Assembly: GCA_016928075.1 (NCBI GenBank)
Contig: JAFGLJ010000062.1
Location: 24,125-88,124 of the forward strand
DNA: 64,000 bases
Source of the DNA: Bacteroidales bacterium
GTDB taxonomy: Bacteria; Bacteroidota; Bacteroidia; Bacteroidales; VadinHA17
Direction: 5' to 3'
Below the pieces are notes generated by a model. The model searched no databases. It had not been told where the DNA came from and saw only the letters and a list, made by a program, of their open reading frames with translations. This document shows positions 1-8,790 of the stretch, piece after piece. A program made the translations under genes and the position numbers. The first letter of the stretch is position 1. Every line of letters begins with the position of its first letter.

Positions 1-744
1 GGGCCTCGGGAATATCACGGTAAAATGGTAACACTGAAATGGGGGCTTGCTAATTCGGAAAACTACATATCGGCCTGGCTGATGAAGCAGTTCACTCCCC
101 AGGCAGTGGTTGACCTGATGGCCAGGATGGGAATTAACAGGAGGTATATCGATCCCGTTAATTCGATATTCCTGGGAACTTCTGTTCTGACATTAAATGA
201 AATGGTGGGTGCATTCGGGACCTATGCCAATAAAGGGGTTTTTACCGAACCTATTGTGGTGGGCAGGATAGAGGATAAGAACGGTAATATTATTTCACGA
301 TTCACACCCCGTATAGACGAGGTAATGAGTGAGGAACAGGCTTACCTGATGCTAAGCCTGTTGCGTGCCGTAATTGATCAGGGCACGGGTATCAGGCTAA
401 GATTCAGGTACGAGCTGGGTAGCCAGCTAGGAGGGAAAACAGGTACGACACAGAATCATGCCAATGGCTGGTTCCTGGGAATCACTCCAAACCTTGTGGG
501 AGGAGTGTGGAGCGGCTGGGAAGACCAGGCCATTCATTTTGAAGACATGGTCCGCGGGCAGGGTGCAAATATGGCACTGCCTGTTTTCGGCATCTTTTTG
601 CAGAAAATGTATGCTGACGAAGAACTGGGAATAATGGAAGCAGATGTGTTTGACGAACCGCCGGGTTTTGACATAGAGCTTGACTGCGACAAGCTGAAGA
701 GGCAGAGGGCAACAAGGGACATATATGACCTTGAAGAATTTTAG
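1..744 (+). CDS. Class A penicillin-binding protein, C-terminal part (partial, 5' end outside window)
   Basis: Bifunctional peptidoglycan glycosyltransferase/transpeptidase acting in the periplasm; only the last 247 residues of the transpeptidase domain are here. The frame is open from base 1, so the first ATG at 25 is internal. Two of the three penicillin-binding motifs are visible: SEN (the SxN motif, bases 55-63) and KTGTT (bases 436-450, preceded by two glycines). The SxxK nucleophile motif lies upstream of the window. The segment between them, with a GTSVLTLNEMVGAFGTYANKG stretch broken only by substitutions usual in the family, is typical of PBP1A-like proteins. The acidic C-terminal tail follows the domain directly. 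It converges on radA with only two bases between the stop codons. PBP1A type is likely; PBP1B/1C cannot be formally excluded without the N-terminus. Confidence 0.93.
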   Translation, partial: GPREYHGKMVTLKWGLANSENYISAWLMKQFTPQAVVDLMARMGINRRYIDPVNSIFLGTSVLTLNEMVGAFGTYANKGVFTEPIVVGRIEDKNGNIISRFTPRIDEVMSEEQAYLMLSLLRAVIDQGTGIRLRFRYELGSQLGGKTGTTQNHANGWFLGITPNLVGGVWSGWEDQAIHFEDMVRGQGANMALPVFGIFLQKMYADEELGIMEADVFDEPPGFDIELDCDKLKRQRATRDIYDLEEF

Positions 745-746
745 TT

Positions 747-2102
747 TCAGGTAAAAAGGTCCTTCACAAGCTCTTCCACCTTACCCACACCCACAATATT
801 AATATTGGATCTTTCTCTAACGGATGTGCGAGCGTATTTTGAAATATATATTTTGCTTAAACCCAGCCTGGAGGCTTCTTTTATTCTCTGATCTATATGA
901 CTCACCGGTCTTATCTCACCCGAAAGGCCCGTTTCGCCCGCAAAGCACACATTACGGTCGACAGGTATATCAAGGTTTGAAGAGAGCACTGCACTTATAA
1001 CTGCCATATCAATTGCCGGGTCACTTACCCTGAGGCCTCCGGCAATATTCATAAATACGTCTTTTACTGCCAGCCTGAAGCCCGCTCTTTTCTCGAGAAC
1101 TGCCAGCAGCATATTGAGCCTGCGGGTGTCAAAGCCCGTGGAACTTCTCTGGGGAGTACCGTACACGGCACTGCTCACAAGGGCCTGGGTTTCGATCATA
1201 AAGGGTCGTATGCCGTCGATGGTGGCAGCTATGGCTATGCCGCTGAGCAATTCTTCGTGCTGGCTGATGAACATTTCAGAAGGGTTGGAAACTTCGCGCA
1301 GTCCCTTTGTGAGCATCTCGAAAATACCAATCTCGGTTGTGGCTCCGAACCGGTTCTTCACAGCCCTGAGTATACGGTAGATATAATTACTGTCGCCCTC
1401 AAACTGCAAAACAACATCAACAATATGTTCAAGTATTTTAGGCCCTGCAAGGCTACCGTCTTTTGTGATATGCCCGATAAGGATTACCGGTGTGCCCGTT
1501 TGCTTGGCATACTTAAGAAGTAACGCGGCACATTCCCTTACCTGGCTTATGGTGCCTGCTGATGAGTCAATACTGGCAGTATTGATGGTTTGTATACTGT
1601 CAATTATTATTATCTCCGGTTTGATATTTTCGGCACTGCTGATTATCGTTTCAAGCGATGTTTCGGAATATACGTAACAGGATTCATTATTGTATTCCAG
1701 TCGCCCGGCCCTCAGCTTGATCTGTTCGCCACTTTCTTCACCCGACACGTAAAGTATCTTTTTGTTGTCGAGCCTCATGGCCAGTTGAAGGGCAAGGGTT
1801 GATTTTCCCACACCGGGCTCTCCTCCAAGGAGCAAGAGGGAGCCGGGCACTATACCTCCTCCGAGGATGCGATCAATCTCTTTCATGCCCGACCTGATGC
1901 GGTTTTTCTCCAGGGCTGTAATATCATTCAGCAGCTGAGGTCGTTGCTGTACCTGGCTGAAGGATACAGTCTGTGTTTTTTTTGCAGGTATTATTTCTTC
2001 AACATAGGTGTTCCATTCACCGCATGATGGACACCGGCCTACCCACTTGGGCGATTCAGCCCCGCAATTACTGCATACATATACTGTTTTGCTCTTCGCC
2101 AT
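747..2102 (-). CDS. radA: DNA repair protein RadA (Sms)
   Basis: RecA-like ATPase that promotes branch migration during recombinational repair in the cytoplasm. The 451 residues are the normal family length. Domains in order: N-terminal C4 zinc finger (Cys10, Cys13, Cys24, Cys27), ATPase core with Walker A GGEPGVGKST near residue 95, the RadA-specific KNRFG motif near residue 250, and a C-terminal Lon-protease-like domain (region with SDPAIDMAVISAVLSS). The start codon overlaps the stop of the upstream flippase-like gene by one base (TGATG), so the two are translationally coupled and belong to the panC-panD-led unit. Identification is secure. Confidence 0.97.
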   Translation of the reverse strand: MAKSKTVYVCSNCGAESPKWVGRCPSCGEWNTYVEEIIPAKKTQTVSFSQVQQRPQLLNDITALEKNRIRSGMKEIDRILGGGIVPGSLLLLGGEPGVGKSTLALQLAMRLDNKKILYVSGEESGEQIKLRAGRLEYNNESCYVYSETSLETIISSAENIKPEIIIIDSIQTINTASIDSSAGTISQVRECAALLLKYAKQTGTPVILIGHITKDGSLAGPKILEHIVDVVLQFEGDSNYIYRILRAVKNRFGATTEIGIFEMLTKGLREVSNPSEMFISQHEELLSGIAIAATIDGIRPFMIETQALVSSAVYGTPQRSSTGFDTRRLNMLLAVLEKRAGFRLAVKDVFMNIAGGLRVSDPAIDMAVISAVLSSNLDIPVDRNVCFAGETGLSGEIRPVSHIDQRIKEASRLGLSKIYISKYARTSVRERSNINIVGVGKVEELVKDLFT

Positions 2103-3130
2103 CAGTTTTCCTCTTCAGCCTTTTTGTGCCTTAATCGTGACTTTCCCAGAATGAGAAAAAAAGAAATTGTACCCAAGATAGCAATTAATATTAATTGTGA
2201 TTCATGAGACAGGGTAGCATAGGCCAGACCGTCTTTCAGATCTGTTCCGTAAACAACATTCAGCCCTCGTGATACTATCCAGTGAAAAGCACCTATTCCT
2301 CCCTGAACGGGGGCGGCCATTCCCAGGCTCCCAATTACGAGTATAAATACGGCATCACCAAAATTCAGGTGCGAAGTAGAAGGTATGGCATAGAATATTA
2401 CCCACGTCATGATAATATAGAACGACCATATTACGATTGTGTGAATAATAAACTCCAGTTTGTCTTTCATCCTGACAAAGGACTTTAAACCGCTGAATAT
2501 GCCTTTCAGTATATCCCCGATCTTTGCAAACAGTTTTAACTTCATCAGTCTTTCCCGGTAAATGGTAAGCACTAATATTATGGCAATGATAAATAAAACT
2601 GCAATCACAATGGTCGTTACAGGGGAAGCAAAAACGGAAGATATCCGGGCACCTATTGGCTCCAGGACATTTTCATTAAGGAAGGAATCCATAACATTCC
2701 CACTGGCGAGTATCATGATGAATAAGAGGATGAACATGCTCACAAGGTCGAATGCCCTTTCAGCTATAACGGTACCCAGGAGCCTGTCGACAGGTATTTT
2801 TTCCTTACGTCCCAGTGCCACACACCGTGTCAGTTCACCGAGCCTGGGAGCTGCCAGGTTGAAAAGGTAACCGGTCATCAGGGCATGGTATGTAGAGATA
2901 AGGCCGGGATTATAGCCCAGTGGTTTTATCAGTAACACCCATCGCCTGGCCCTGCTTATAAAAGCCAGTACGGATGCTGTAAAAGAGATCAGGACCCAGG
3001 AATATTTTGCATTTTTCAGTTCCTTGAAAACATCGGACAGATCAATATCCCTGAAAGCTATTATCAAGAGAATTACACTGAGGCCTATGAAGATGCCCAG
3101 TTTAATTATCCGGATAATTCTATCTTTCAA
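2102..3130 (-). CDS. Flippase-like integral membrane protein (LPG synthase TM / UPF0104 family)
   Basis: Polytopic inner-membrane protein of 342 residues, with about eight hydrophobic segments spread through the length and a basic C-terminal tail (KSRLRHKK). It resembles the transmembrane domain of lysylphosphatidylglycerol synthase (UPF0104): the ISRARRWVLLIKPLGY segment near residues 58-75 and the PVQGGIGAFHWIVSRGL stretch near 270-290 are typical. It has no C-terminal aminoacyl-transferase domain, so it should not itself modify lipids with amino acids; members of this family without that domain are usually called flippase-like and have no settled substrate. It lies between panD (2-base gap) and radA (1-base overlap). 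That placement is shared transcription and says little about function. Confidence 0.85.
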   Translation of the reverse strand: MKDRIIRIIKLGIFIGLSVILLIIAFRDIDLSDVFKELKNAKYSWVLISFTASVLAFISRARRWVLLIKPLGYNPGLISTYHALMTGYLFNLAAPRLGELTRCVALGRKEKIPVDRLLGTVIAERAFDLVSMFILLFIMILASGNVMDSFLNENVLEPIGARISSVFASPVTTIVIAVLFIIAIILVLTIYRERLMKLKLFAKIGDILKGIFSGLKSFVRMKDKLEFIIHTIVIWSFYIIMTWVIFYAIPSTSHLNFGDAVFILVIGSLGMAAPVQGGIGAFHWIVSRGLNVVYGTDLKDGLAYATLSHESQLILIAILGTISFFLILGKSRLRHKKAEEEN

Positions 3131-3132
3131 GA

Positions 3133-3483
3133 TCAGACCAGTTTGTTTGTATAGGTATCGGGAAAAATGAGCCTTGGCTTGAATTTTTTAGCTTCATCGT
3201 ATTCTATTGAAGCATAAGATATGATTATTATCACATCTCCAACTGCTGCTTTTCTTGCAGCAGGTCCGTTGAGACAGATTGCTCCTGACCCACGTTCTCC
3301 TTTAATAACGTATGTTTCGAGCCGCTCACCGTTATTGATATTGACAATCTGTACTTTTTCGTTTTCCAGGATATCCGCAGCCTCCATCAGATCCTCATCG
3401 ATGGTAATGCTTCCTACGTACTGAAGATTTGCTTCAGTAATACTCACCTTGTGAATTTTGGATTTCACTACTTCTATAAACAT
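3133..3483 (-). CDS. panD: Aspartate 1-decarboxylase PanD
   Basis: Pyruvoyl-dependent enzyme making beta-alanine from L-aspartate for pantothenate synthesis. The 116-residue length fits the family. The self-cleavage site is visible: Gly24-Ser25 within YVGSITID, where Ser25 becomes the pyruvoyl group. The [18 protein letters not shown] block near residues 62-79 is the conserved active-site region. It follows panC with a 33-base gap, so the two committed steps of pantothenate synthesis are made together. Here the precursor appears self-maturing as usual; no maturation factor gene is seen nearby. Confidence 0.97.
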   Translation of the reverse strand: MFIEVVKSKIHKVSITEANLQYVGSITIDEDLMEAADILENEKVQIVNINNGERLETYVIKGERGSGAICLNGPAARKAAVGDVIIIISYASIEYDEAKKFKPRLIFPDTYTNKLV

Positions 3484-3516
3484 GACTGCATTAAATTAAT
3501 TACAGGACAAAGTTAA

Positions 3517-4386
3517 TCAACCTTTTGGAAACAGGAAAGAAAACTGAATATTATCAATCAGCCTTACTTCACCTGCATGAACTGCAATGCATCCAGTATA
3601 ACTGATGCCCTGTTTAATATCCTTAACAGAAGAAAGTTCCTTTAGTTCATTATCATCGACAATTTCGAAATACTCAACATTAAACCGGTCGTACGAATTT
3701 ATCTCTTCCCTAACTTTTTTTTTCAGCTCTTTGATTCCGAAAGGCACAGTCTGCTGGTGATACTTCTTCAGTGTATGATAAATAATACCCGCTTTTTGAC
3801 GCATCGATGGTGACAGCCTGGCATTTCTTGAACTCATAGCCAGTCCATTCGCTTCCCTTACAATGGGGCATCCAATAATTTCTGTTTTGATACCTGTTTG
3901 CCTGACCAGTGTTCTTATGACTGCCAGTTGCTGGAAGTCCTTGCGGCCGAAATAAGCCCTGCAGGGTTGACATAAATCAAGGAGAATTTTTACTATGCGC
4001 ACAACACCCATAAAATGACCGGGCCGGTGTTTACCCTCCATTATTTTATCCAGGTGACCGAGGTCGATTGAAGGGATATTTTCATCACTGTAAATATCGT
4101 CAGCTTCAGGTGTGAATACAATATCATCCGGTCCCAGTATGTCAGAAAGCATTGCAAGGTCGGATTTCATTGTGCGCGGATATTTCAAAAGATCATTGGC
4201 ATCATTGAACTGGGTGGGGTTGACAAATATGCTGACCACTGTAACCTCATTTTCCTTTACCGATCTTTCAACCAGAGATGTATGGCCCGCATGAAGGGCA
4301 CCCATTGTCGGCACCATACCAATGGTTTTTCCACGGTGTTTGTCAATTTCGCTTTTAAAGCCGGCTGTGGATTGTATTTGTTTCAT
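3517..4386 (-). CDS. panC: Pantothenate synthetase PanC
   Basis: ATP-dependent ligase joining pantoate and beta-alanine. Visible hallmarks are MGALHAGHTSL (nucleotide-binding HxGH), the VSIFVNPTQFN block, GRKDFQQLAVIR and the SSRNARLS (KMSKS-like) segment. I start it at the ATG at 4386 (MKQIQST), giving 289 residues, close to the usual length of about 280. An upstream in-frame ATG at 4416 would add ten residues, but a consensus -7 box at 4414-4421 on the same strand puts transcription start downstream of that ATG. First gene of the panC-panD-flippase-radA unit, divergent from the glycogen-synthase-like gene. Confidence 0.96.
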   Translation of the reverse strand: MKQIQSTAGFKSEIDKHRGKTIGMVPTMGALHAGHTSLVERSVKENEVTVVSIFVNPTQFNDANDLLKYPRTMKSDLAMLSDILGPDDIVFTPEADDIYSDENIPSIDLGHLDKIMEGKHRPGHFMGVVRIVKILLDLCQPCRAYFGRKDFQQLAVIRTLVRQTGIKTEIIGCPIVREANGLAMSSRNARLSPSMRQKAGIIYHTLKKYHQQTVPFGIKELKKKVREEINSYDRFNVEYFEIVDDNELKELSSVKDIKQGISYTGCIAVHAGEVRLIDNIQFSFLFPKG

Positions 4387-4413
4387 TCCCGGATGATAAC
4401 TTAATAGGACTGG

Positions 4414-4421
4414 CAAATTTA
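4414..4421 (-). promoter_or_regulatory. -7 promoter box of the panC operon
   Basis: TAAATTTG on the minus strand matches the Bacteroidota -7 consensus TAnnTTTG exactly. Predicted transcription start is near 4408, giving a leader of about 20 bases before the panC ATG at 4386. No clear -33 TTTG at the usual spacing. Confidence 0.6.
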
Positions 4422-4497
4422 GTCAAAATTGCTAATAATGATAATCTTAATATGTTGTTAAGCTCGTTCATCAAGTCAGTTATTGGAATATTTTTGT

Positions 4498-4505
4498 TAT
4501 CTTTG
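4498..4505 (+). promoter_or_regulatory. -7 promoter box of the glycogen-synthase-like gene
   Basis: TATCTTTG matches TAnnTTTG exactly. It lies downstream of the first in-frame ATG (4452) and about 20 bases upstream of the ATG at 4527, so it decides the start codon. Confidence 0.65.
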
Positions 4506-4526
4506 CATTCTGTTAGCATAGGCCAA

Positions 4527-5330
4527 ATGGAAAGTAAGAAGGTATTATTCGTATCACAGGAAATTACCCCTTATTTGTCAGAATCAGAGATTTCCAGTAT
4601 TAGCCGATATTTACCACAGGGGATACAAGAAAGGGGAAAAGAGATCAGGACATTCATGCCACGATATGGTTGCATCAATGAGAGGCGCAACCAGTTACAT
4701 GAAGTGATACGACTATCAGGGATGAATTTGATAATTGATGACACCGACCACCCCCTTATAATCAAGGTGGCAAGCATACAAACAGCAAGGATGCAGGTCT
4801 ACTTCATTGATAATGAGGATTATTTCCATCGTAAACATGTAGTAAGAAATTCGAAAGGTGAGGAGTTCGAAGATAATGACGAGAGGGCAATATTTTTTGC
4901 CAGGGGAGTGCTGGAAACAGTAAAAAAGCTCAGGTGGACTCCTGATATAGTCCATTGCCATGGCTGGATGTCTGCACTTGTACCTGTTTATTTACGAAAG
5001 GTTTATGATGATGATCCGCTTTTCAGTGAGGTGAAGATTATTTATTCGGTCTATAATAATGATTTTAAGAAACCGTTCAGGGAATCGTTCAATGATAAGC
5101 TGGTTTCTGACGGAATAGATAAGAAAGATCTGAATTTTCCCGGCGGGCCTGATTTTTATAATATTTCTAAATTAGCCATTGATCATTCAGATGGCATAAT
5201 TATTGGAAGCAAGGAGATAAATAAAGAAGTTAAGAAATACATTGAATCACTGGGGAAACCTTTACTGGGTTATCAGGATGAAGAAGAATATATTGATGCG
5301 TATAATGAATTTTATGATAAAATTACCTGA
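4527..5330 (+). CDS. Glycogen/starch synthase catalytic-domain-like protein (single domain)
   Basis: A 267-residue protein resembling only the N-terminal Rossmann domain of GT5 glycogen/starch synthases. The opening MESKKVLFVSQEITPYL and the VHCHGWMSALVPVYLRK segment near residues 147-163 (the HGW motif of the family) support this. The C-terminal GT1 domain of full-length enzymes (about 470-500 residues) is missing, and the usual KTGGL near the N-terminus is not present. There is no sign of decay, since the frame is intact to a TGA stop. Start chosen at 4527 because the -7 box is at 4498-4505. The last 26 bases overlap the DUF4270 lipoprotein gene in another frame. Whether it makes polymer is doubtful without the second domain; a binding or regulatory role is possible. 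Confidence 0.8.
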   Translation: MESKKVLFVSQEITPYLSESEISSISRYLPQGIQERGKEIRTFMPRYGCINERRNQLHEVIRLSGMNLIIDDTDHPLIIKVASIQTARMQVYFIDNEDYFHRKHVVRNSKGEEFEDNDERAIFFARGVLETVKKLRWTPDIVHCHGWMSALVPVYLRKVYDDDPLFSEVKIIYSVYNNDFKKPFRESFNDKLVSDGIDKKDLNFPGGPDFYNISKLAIDHSDGIIIGSKEINKEVKKYIESLGKPLLGYQDEEEYIDAYNEFYDKIT

Positions 5331-6663
5331 CTATTCACGGTCTGCAGCCACAACCATTAAATCACTTATTAAACAAATACAAACAATACTGGTACTTCCG
5401 GTACTGGTATTTTTTATTGTTATTTCATGTGAGGATGATCCTGCATCCATAGGACGGGGAATGCTTCCCCAGTCTGATTTTGACAGTATAGTGGCAACTG
5501 ACACCATGAGGGTTGATATGTATACTCTCTTCTCCGACTCCGTGACTTCAATGCAACCCACGGTTTCCTACCTGGGGAATGTGCTTGATCCTTATTTCGG
5601 ACTCACAGGTTCTGATTTTGTAACACAGTTATGGATAGCAGCCGAGTGGGCAGGGGATGGCTTCACAGTTGATTCGGTAAAAATAAAGTTTGAAATAAAA
5701 GATATTATCGGGGAGATGGTTGGCAGCAATACGCTTAACATATATGAGCTTTCTGAAAAACTGTCAGCAGACTCCAGTTACCTGGCAAGTAATGAAGTTC
5801 AGGTTAAGGATATTATGGCTTCGCTTGAGGTCCCTCCTTTACCGGAAGGCTCAGATACCGTTCTTTACCTGGACCTTCCCGTATCTTTTGCTGAATATTT
5901 GCTGAGGGACACATCAATATTATACCTCCGAAGTGACACAGTTGACTGGAGGGACTTTTTTTACGGATTATACTTTGAATATCCGCAGATTAGTGATTAT
6001 CATATGCTGCAGTTGAATTTAGTTACACCCAGTTCAACGGATAACTCTTATGCCAGTGCAGCTATAATAGTATACTATACCAATGGTTCAGGTTACGATA
6101 GAACGTACACATTTACAATAAATCCCAGGTGTTTGCTTTACAACAGGTTCCTGCATGATTTTGAGAAGGCCGATCCGGATAAGAGGATTAAATACATTAA
6201 TGAACCTATCAAGGATACTCTGGCTTATGTTCAATCTATGGAAGGTGTGTATTCAAAGATGGTTATTCCGGGGCTTGAATATCTCAGGTCATTGCCATAT
6301 GATATAGCAATTAACAAGGCCAGGATCTACCTGCCTGTATACTTTAATGAAACTGACTATACAGAAGACATGGTGCCGGATAATATATATGTTCGTTACG
6401 ACAGTGCCGGAGTAAAGAGGATACTGACTGATTACCTTATAGACCCGGCATTTCTTGACGGTAGTTATAACCAGGTAACGAACCTTTACAGGGTGAATAT
6501 ATCAAATTTTGTTCAGAACTATTTCGAGGGTAAAATTGAAGAACCTGTTATTGAGATTTTTTTACCCGAACTGAGCACAAAGAACCTGATAATAAAAGCC
6601 AACAGGGAAACTGAGGATGCAGTCAGGTTTGAACTCAGCTATACTGTTCTGAAAGAGCAGTGA
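5305..6663 (+). CDS. DUF4270 family lipoprotein
   Basis: Predicted outer-membrane or periplasmic lipoprotein of about 452 residues. A basic N-terminus is followed by a hydrophobic stretch (ILVLPVLVFFIVIS) ending in a lipobox cysteine, then CEDDPASIGRGMLPQSD. DUF4270 proteins of Bacteroidota start like this and are rich in beta-strand-like, aromatic segments, as here. Function of the family is not established. The open frame reaches back to 5242 with a TTG; I prefer ATG 5305 (5314 is also possible) to limit overlap with the preceding gene, whose stop is at 5330. The overlap suggests translational coupling with the glycogen-synthase-like protein. Confidence 0.82.
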   Translation: MNFMIKLPDYSRSAATTIKSLIKQIQTILVLPVLVFFIVISCEDDPASIGRGMLPQSDFDSIVATDTMRVDMYTLFSDSVTSMQPTVSYLGNVLDPYFGLTGSDFVTQLWIAAEWAGDGFTVDSVKIKFEIKDIIGEMVGSNTLNIYELSEKLSADSSYLASNEVQVKDIMASLEVPPLPEGSDTVLYLDLPVSFAEYLLRDTSILYLRSDTVDWRDFFYGLYFEYPQISDYHMLQLNLVTPSSTDNSYASAAIIVYYTNGSGYDRTYTFTINPRCLLYNRFLHDFEKADPDKRIKYINEPIKDTLAYVQSMEGVYSKMVIPGLEYLRSLPYDIAINKARIYLPVYFNETDYTEDMVPDNIYVRYDSAGVKRILTDYLIDPAFLDGSYNQVTNLYRVNISNFVQNYFEGKIEEPVIEIFLPELSTKNLIIKANRETEDAVRFELSYTVLKEQ

Positions 6664-6683
6664 TAAGTGATATAGCGCCTTGC

Positions 6684-7736
6684 TTATCTTCTGAGGTATT
6701 GCTCCTCGTAATACTTCTCATAATCTCCTGACAATACATTCAGTAACCATTTTTCATTATTCAGGTACCAGTCAATTGTTTTGCTCAATCCTTCCCTGAA
6801 GTTATGGGCAGGGGACCAGCCAAGTTCCTTATTTATTTTGGTTGAATCAATTGAATACCTCAAATCATGGCCGGCGCGGTCTTTGACATACGTGATCAGT
6901 TTCGCTGATTCCCCTTCTTTCCTTCCCAGCTTTTTATCCATCAGTTCACAAAGAAGGTTGATCAGGTCAATATTTCTCCATTCATTATTGCCTCCGATAT
7001 TGTAAGTCTCGCCATGTACTCCTCTATGGAATATTATATCAATTGCCCTTGCATGGTCTTCAACATACAGCCAGTCTCTTATGTTGTGTCCTTTACCGTA
7101 TACCGGGATTTTCTTGCCGGTTTTAATATTATTGATGGCCAGTGGGATCAGCTTTTCAGGGAACTGGTTCGGGCCATAATTATTTGAGCAGTTACTGATA
7201 ACTGCAGGCAGATGATATGTATTGAAATATGCACGCACAAAATGGTCTGACGAGGCTTTGGATGCTGAATAGGGACTTCGGGGGTCGTATGGTGTGTTTT
7301 CAGTAAAATAACCCTCCGGGCCAAGTGAACCATAGACCTCATCGGTGGATATATGATAAAAAACTTTACCTGCAGTATCAGTCCATATCCTTCTCGATGC
7401 ATTCAGCAGGTTAACGGTACCGATAATATTGGTATATACAAATTCCCTGGGAGCTGATATTGAGCGGTCGACATGTGATTCTGCAGCCAGGTGTATTACA
7501 CCGTCAAATTTGTATTTTTCAAACAATTCATCTACCGCGGTTTCATCCACTATATCTGTTCTCTCAAACCTGTAATTATCCGATTTTTCGATATCGATCA
7601 GGTTCTGAAGATTACCGGCATAGGTTAGCTTGTCGGCATTGACAACAAGATATGAAGGGTATTTCTTCACAAAATGGCGAACTACGTGAGAGCCAATAAA
7701 CCCGGCCCCTCCTGTTATAAGTACTGATCTGTTCAT
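6684..7736 (-). CDS. rfbB: dTDP-glucose 4,6-dehydratase (RfbB/RmlB)
   Basis: NAD-dependent SDR enzyme converting dTDP-glucose to dTDP-4-keto-6-deoxyglucose. The 350 residues carry the GGAGFIGSHVVRHF dinucleotide fold at residues 8-21, the HLAAESHVDRS signature near 82-92, the catalytic STDEVYG and the YxxxK pair in YSASKASSDH near 156-165. Last gene of the six-gene nucleotide-sugar operon, 23 bases after galE. The other dTDP-rhamnose genes (rmlA, rmlC, rmlD) are not in the window, so its product must feed a pathway encoded elsewhere. Confidence 0.95.
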   Translation of the reverse strand: MNRSVLITGGAGFIGSHVVRHFVKKYPSYLVVNADKLTYAGNLQNLIDIEKSDNYRFERTDIVDETAVDELFEKYKFDGVIHLAAESHVDRSISAPREFVYTNIIGTVNLLNASRRIWTDTAGKVFYHISTDEVYGSLGPEGYFTENTPYDPRSPYSASKASSDHFVRAYFNTYHLPAVISNCSNNYGPNQFPEKLIPLAINNIKTGKKIPVYGKGHNIRDWLYVEDHARAIDIIFHRGVHGETYNIGGNNEWRNIDLINLLCELMDKKLGRKEGESAKLITYVKDRAGHDLRYSIDSTKINKELGWSPAHNFREGLSKTIDWYLNNEKWLLNVLSGDYEKYYEEQYLRR

Positions 7737-7759
7737 ATTATAGGGTAATATTCTGTTGT

Positions 7760-8788
7760 TTATTTCAGTTTACGGTAATTGAGTTCCCAGTCCCATGCCG
7801 ACTTCATGGCATCATCGAGGGAATAACGTGTTGCCCAGCCCATTTCCTTGTTGGCAAGTGAAGGGTCGGCCCAGATCTTCTCAATATCTCCCGGTCGCCT
7901 GTCCACCACCCGGTATTTCAGTTTCTTTCCTGTTACTCTTTCAAACGATTCGATGACTTCGAATACTGACACCCCCTTGCCGGTTCCGAGGTTGAATATT
8001 TCATAGTTCTCCTTATTCTGTCCTTCCAGGAGCCTTTTCAGCGCTACAACATGTGCCTGTGCCAGGTCGACCACGTGGAGGTAATCGCGTATGCAGGATC
8101 CATCGGGGGTATCATAGTCATCGCCAAAGACTCTCAGTTCCTCCCTTATGCCTGCACCTGTCTGTGTAATATAAGGTACAAGATTTTCCGGTTCGCCAAT
8201 GGGAAGCTCACCTATGTGAGAAGAAGGGTGCGCACCAATCGGGTTGAAATATCTCAGTGATATAGCCTTGAGATCTTTGCAGGCATGAAGGGTATCCCTT
8301 ATTATTTCTTCACCGATCTGTTTTGTGTTCCCGTAAGGCGAAACGGCCTCCTGTATGGGAGAATCTTCGGAAACGGGTAATTTATCGGGTTGGCCATATA
8401 CGGTACATGATGAAGAGAAGACCATTGAAGGGATCCTGAAATCCCGCATGCACTTCATCAGGTTTAACAGCGATACAATATTGTTGTAATAATAGAGAAC
8501 CGGTTTTTCCACGGATTCACCCACAGCCTTGTAGGCAGCGAAATGAATGATTGATTCAATATCGGGATTAAGTGAAAAAAAACCGCGCAGCCTTTCAGAA
8601 TCGCACAGGTCTAATTGTTCGAAAACAGGTTTTTTACCTGTAATGGCTGTAATGCCGTCAAGTACTTTAATATCTGAATTGACCAGGTTATCAATAATAA
8701 AGACCTCAAATCCTTCATTCTGCAGTTCTACCACAGTATGTGAACCGATATAACCTGTTCCTCCGGTGACCAGTACTTTTTTGTTCAT
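7760..8788 (-). CDS. galE: UDP-glucose 4-epimerase GalE
   Basis: Extended SDR enzyme that interconverts UDP-glucose/UDP-galactose, and often the N-acetylated forms. The 342 residues include GGTGYIGSHTVVEL at the N-terminus, the SSSCTVYG segment with catalytic Ser/Thr, YGNTKQIGEEI with the Tyr and Lys of YxxxK, and the family-typical SLRYFNPIGAHPS and GDYDTPDGSCIRDYLHV blocks. It begins two bases after the stop of the dehydrogenase gene, so it is in the operon. Substrate preference for UDP-GlcNAc cannot be judged by eye. Confidence 0.94.
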   Translation of the reverse strand: MNKKVLVTGGTGYIGSHTVVELQNEGFEVFIIDNLVNSDIKVLDGITAITGKKPVFEQLDLCDSERLRGFFSLNPDIESIIHFAAYKAVGESVEKPVLYYYNNIVSLLNLMKCMRDFRIPSMVFSSSCTVYGQPDKLPVSEDSPIQEAVSPYGNTKQIGEEIIRDTLHACKDLKAISLRYFNPIGAHPSSHIGELPIGEPENLVPYITQTGAGIREELRVFGDDYDTPDGSCIRDYLHVVDLAQAHVVALKRLLEGQNKENYEIFNLGTGKGVSVFEVIESFERVTGKKLKYRVVDRRPGDIEKIWADPSLANKEMGWATRYSLDDAMKSAWDWELNYRKLK

Positions 8789-8790
8789 AC

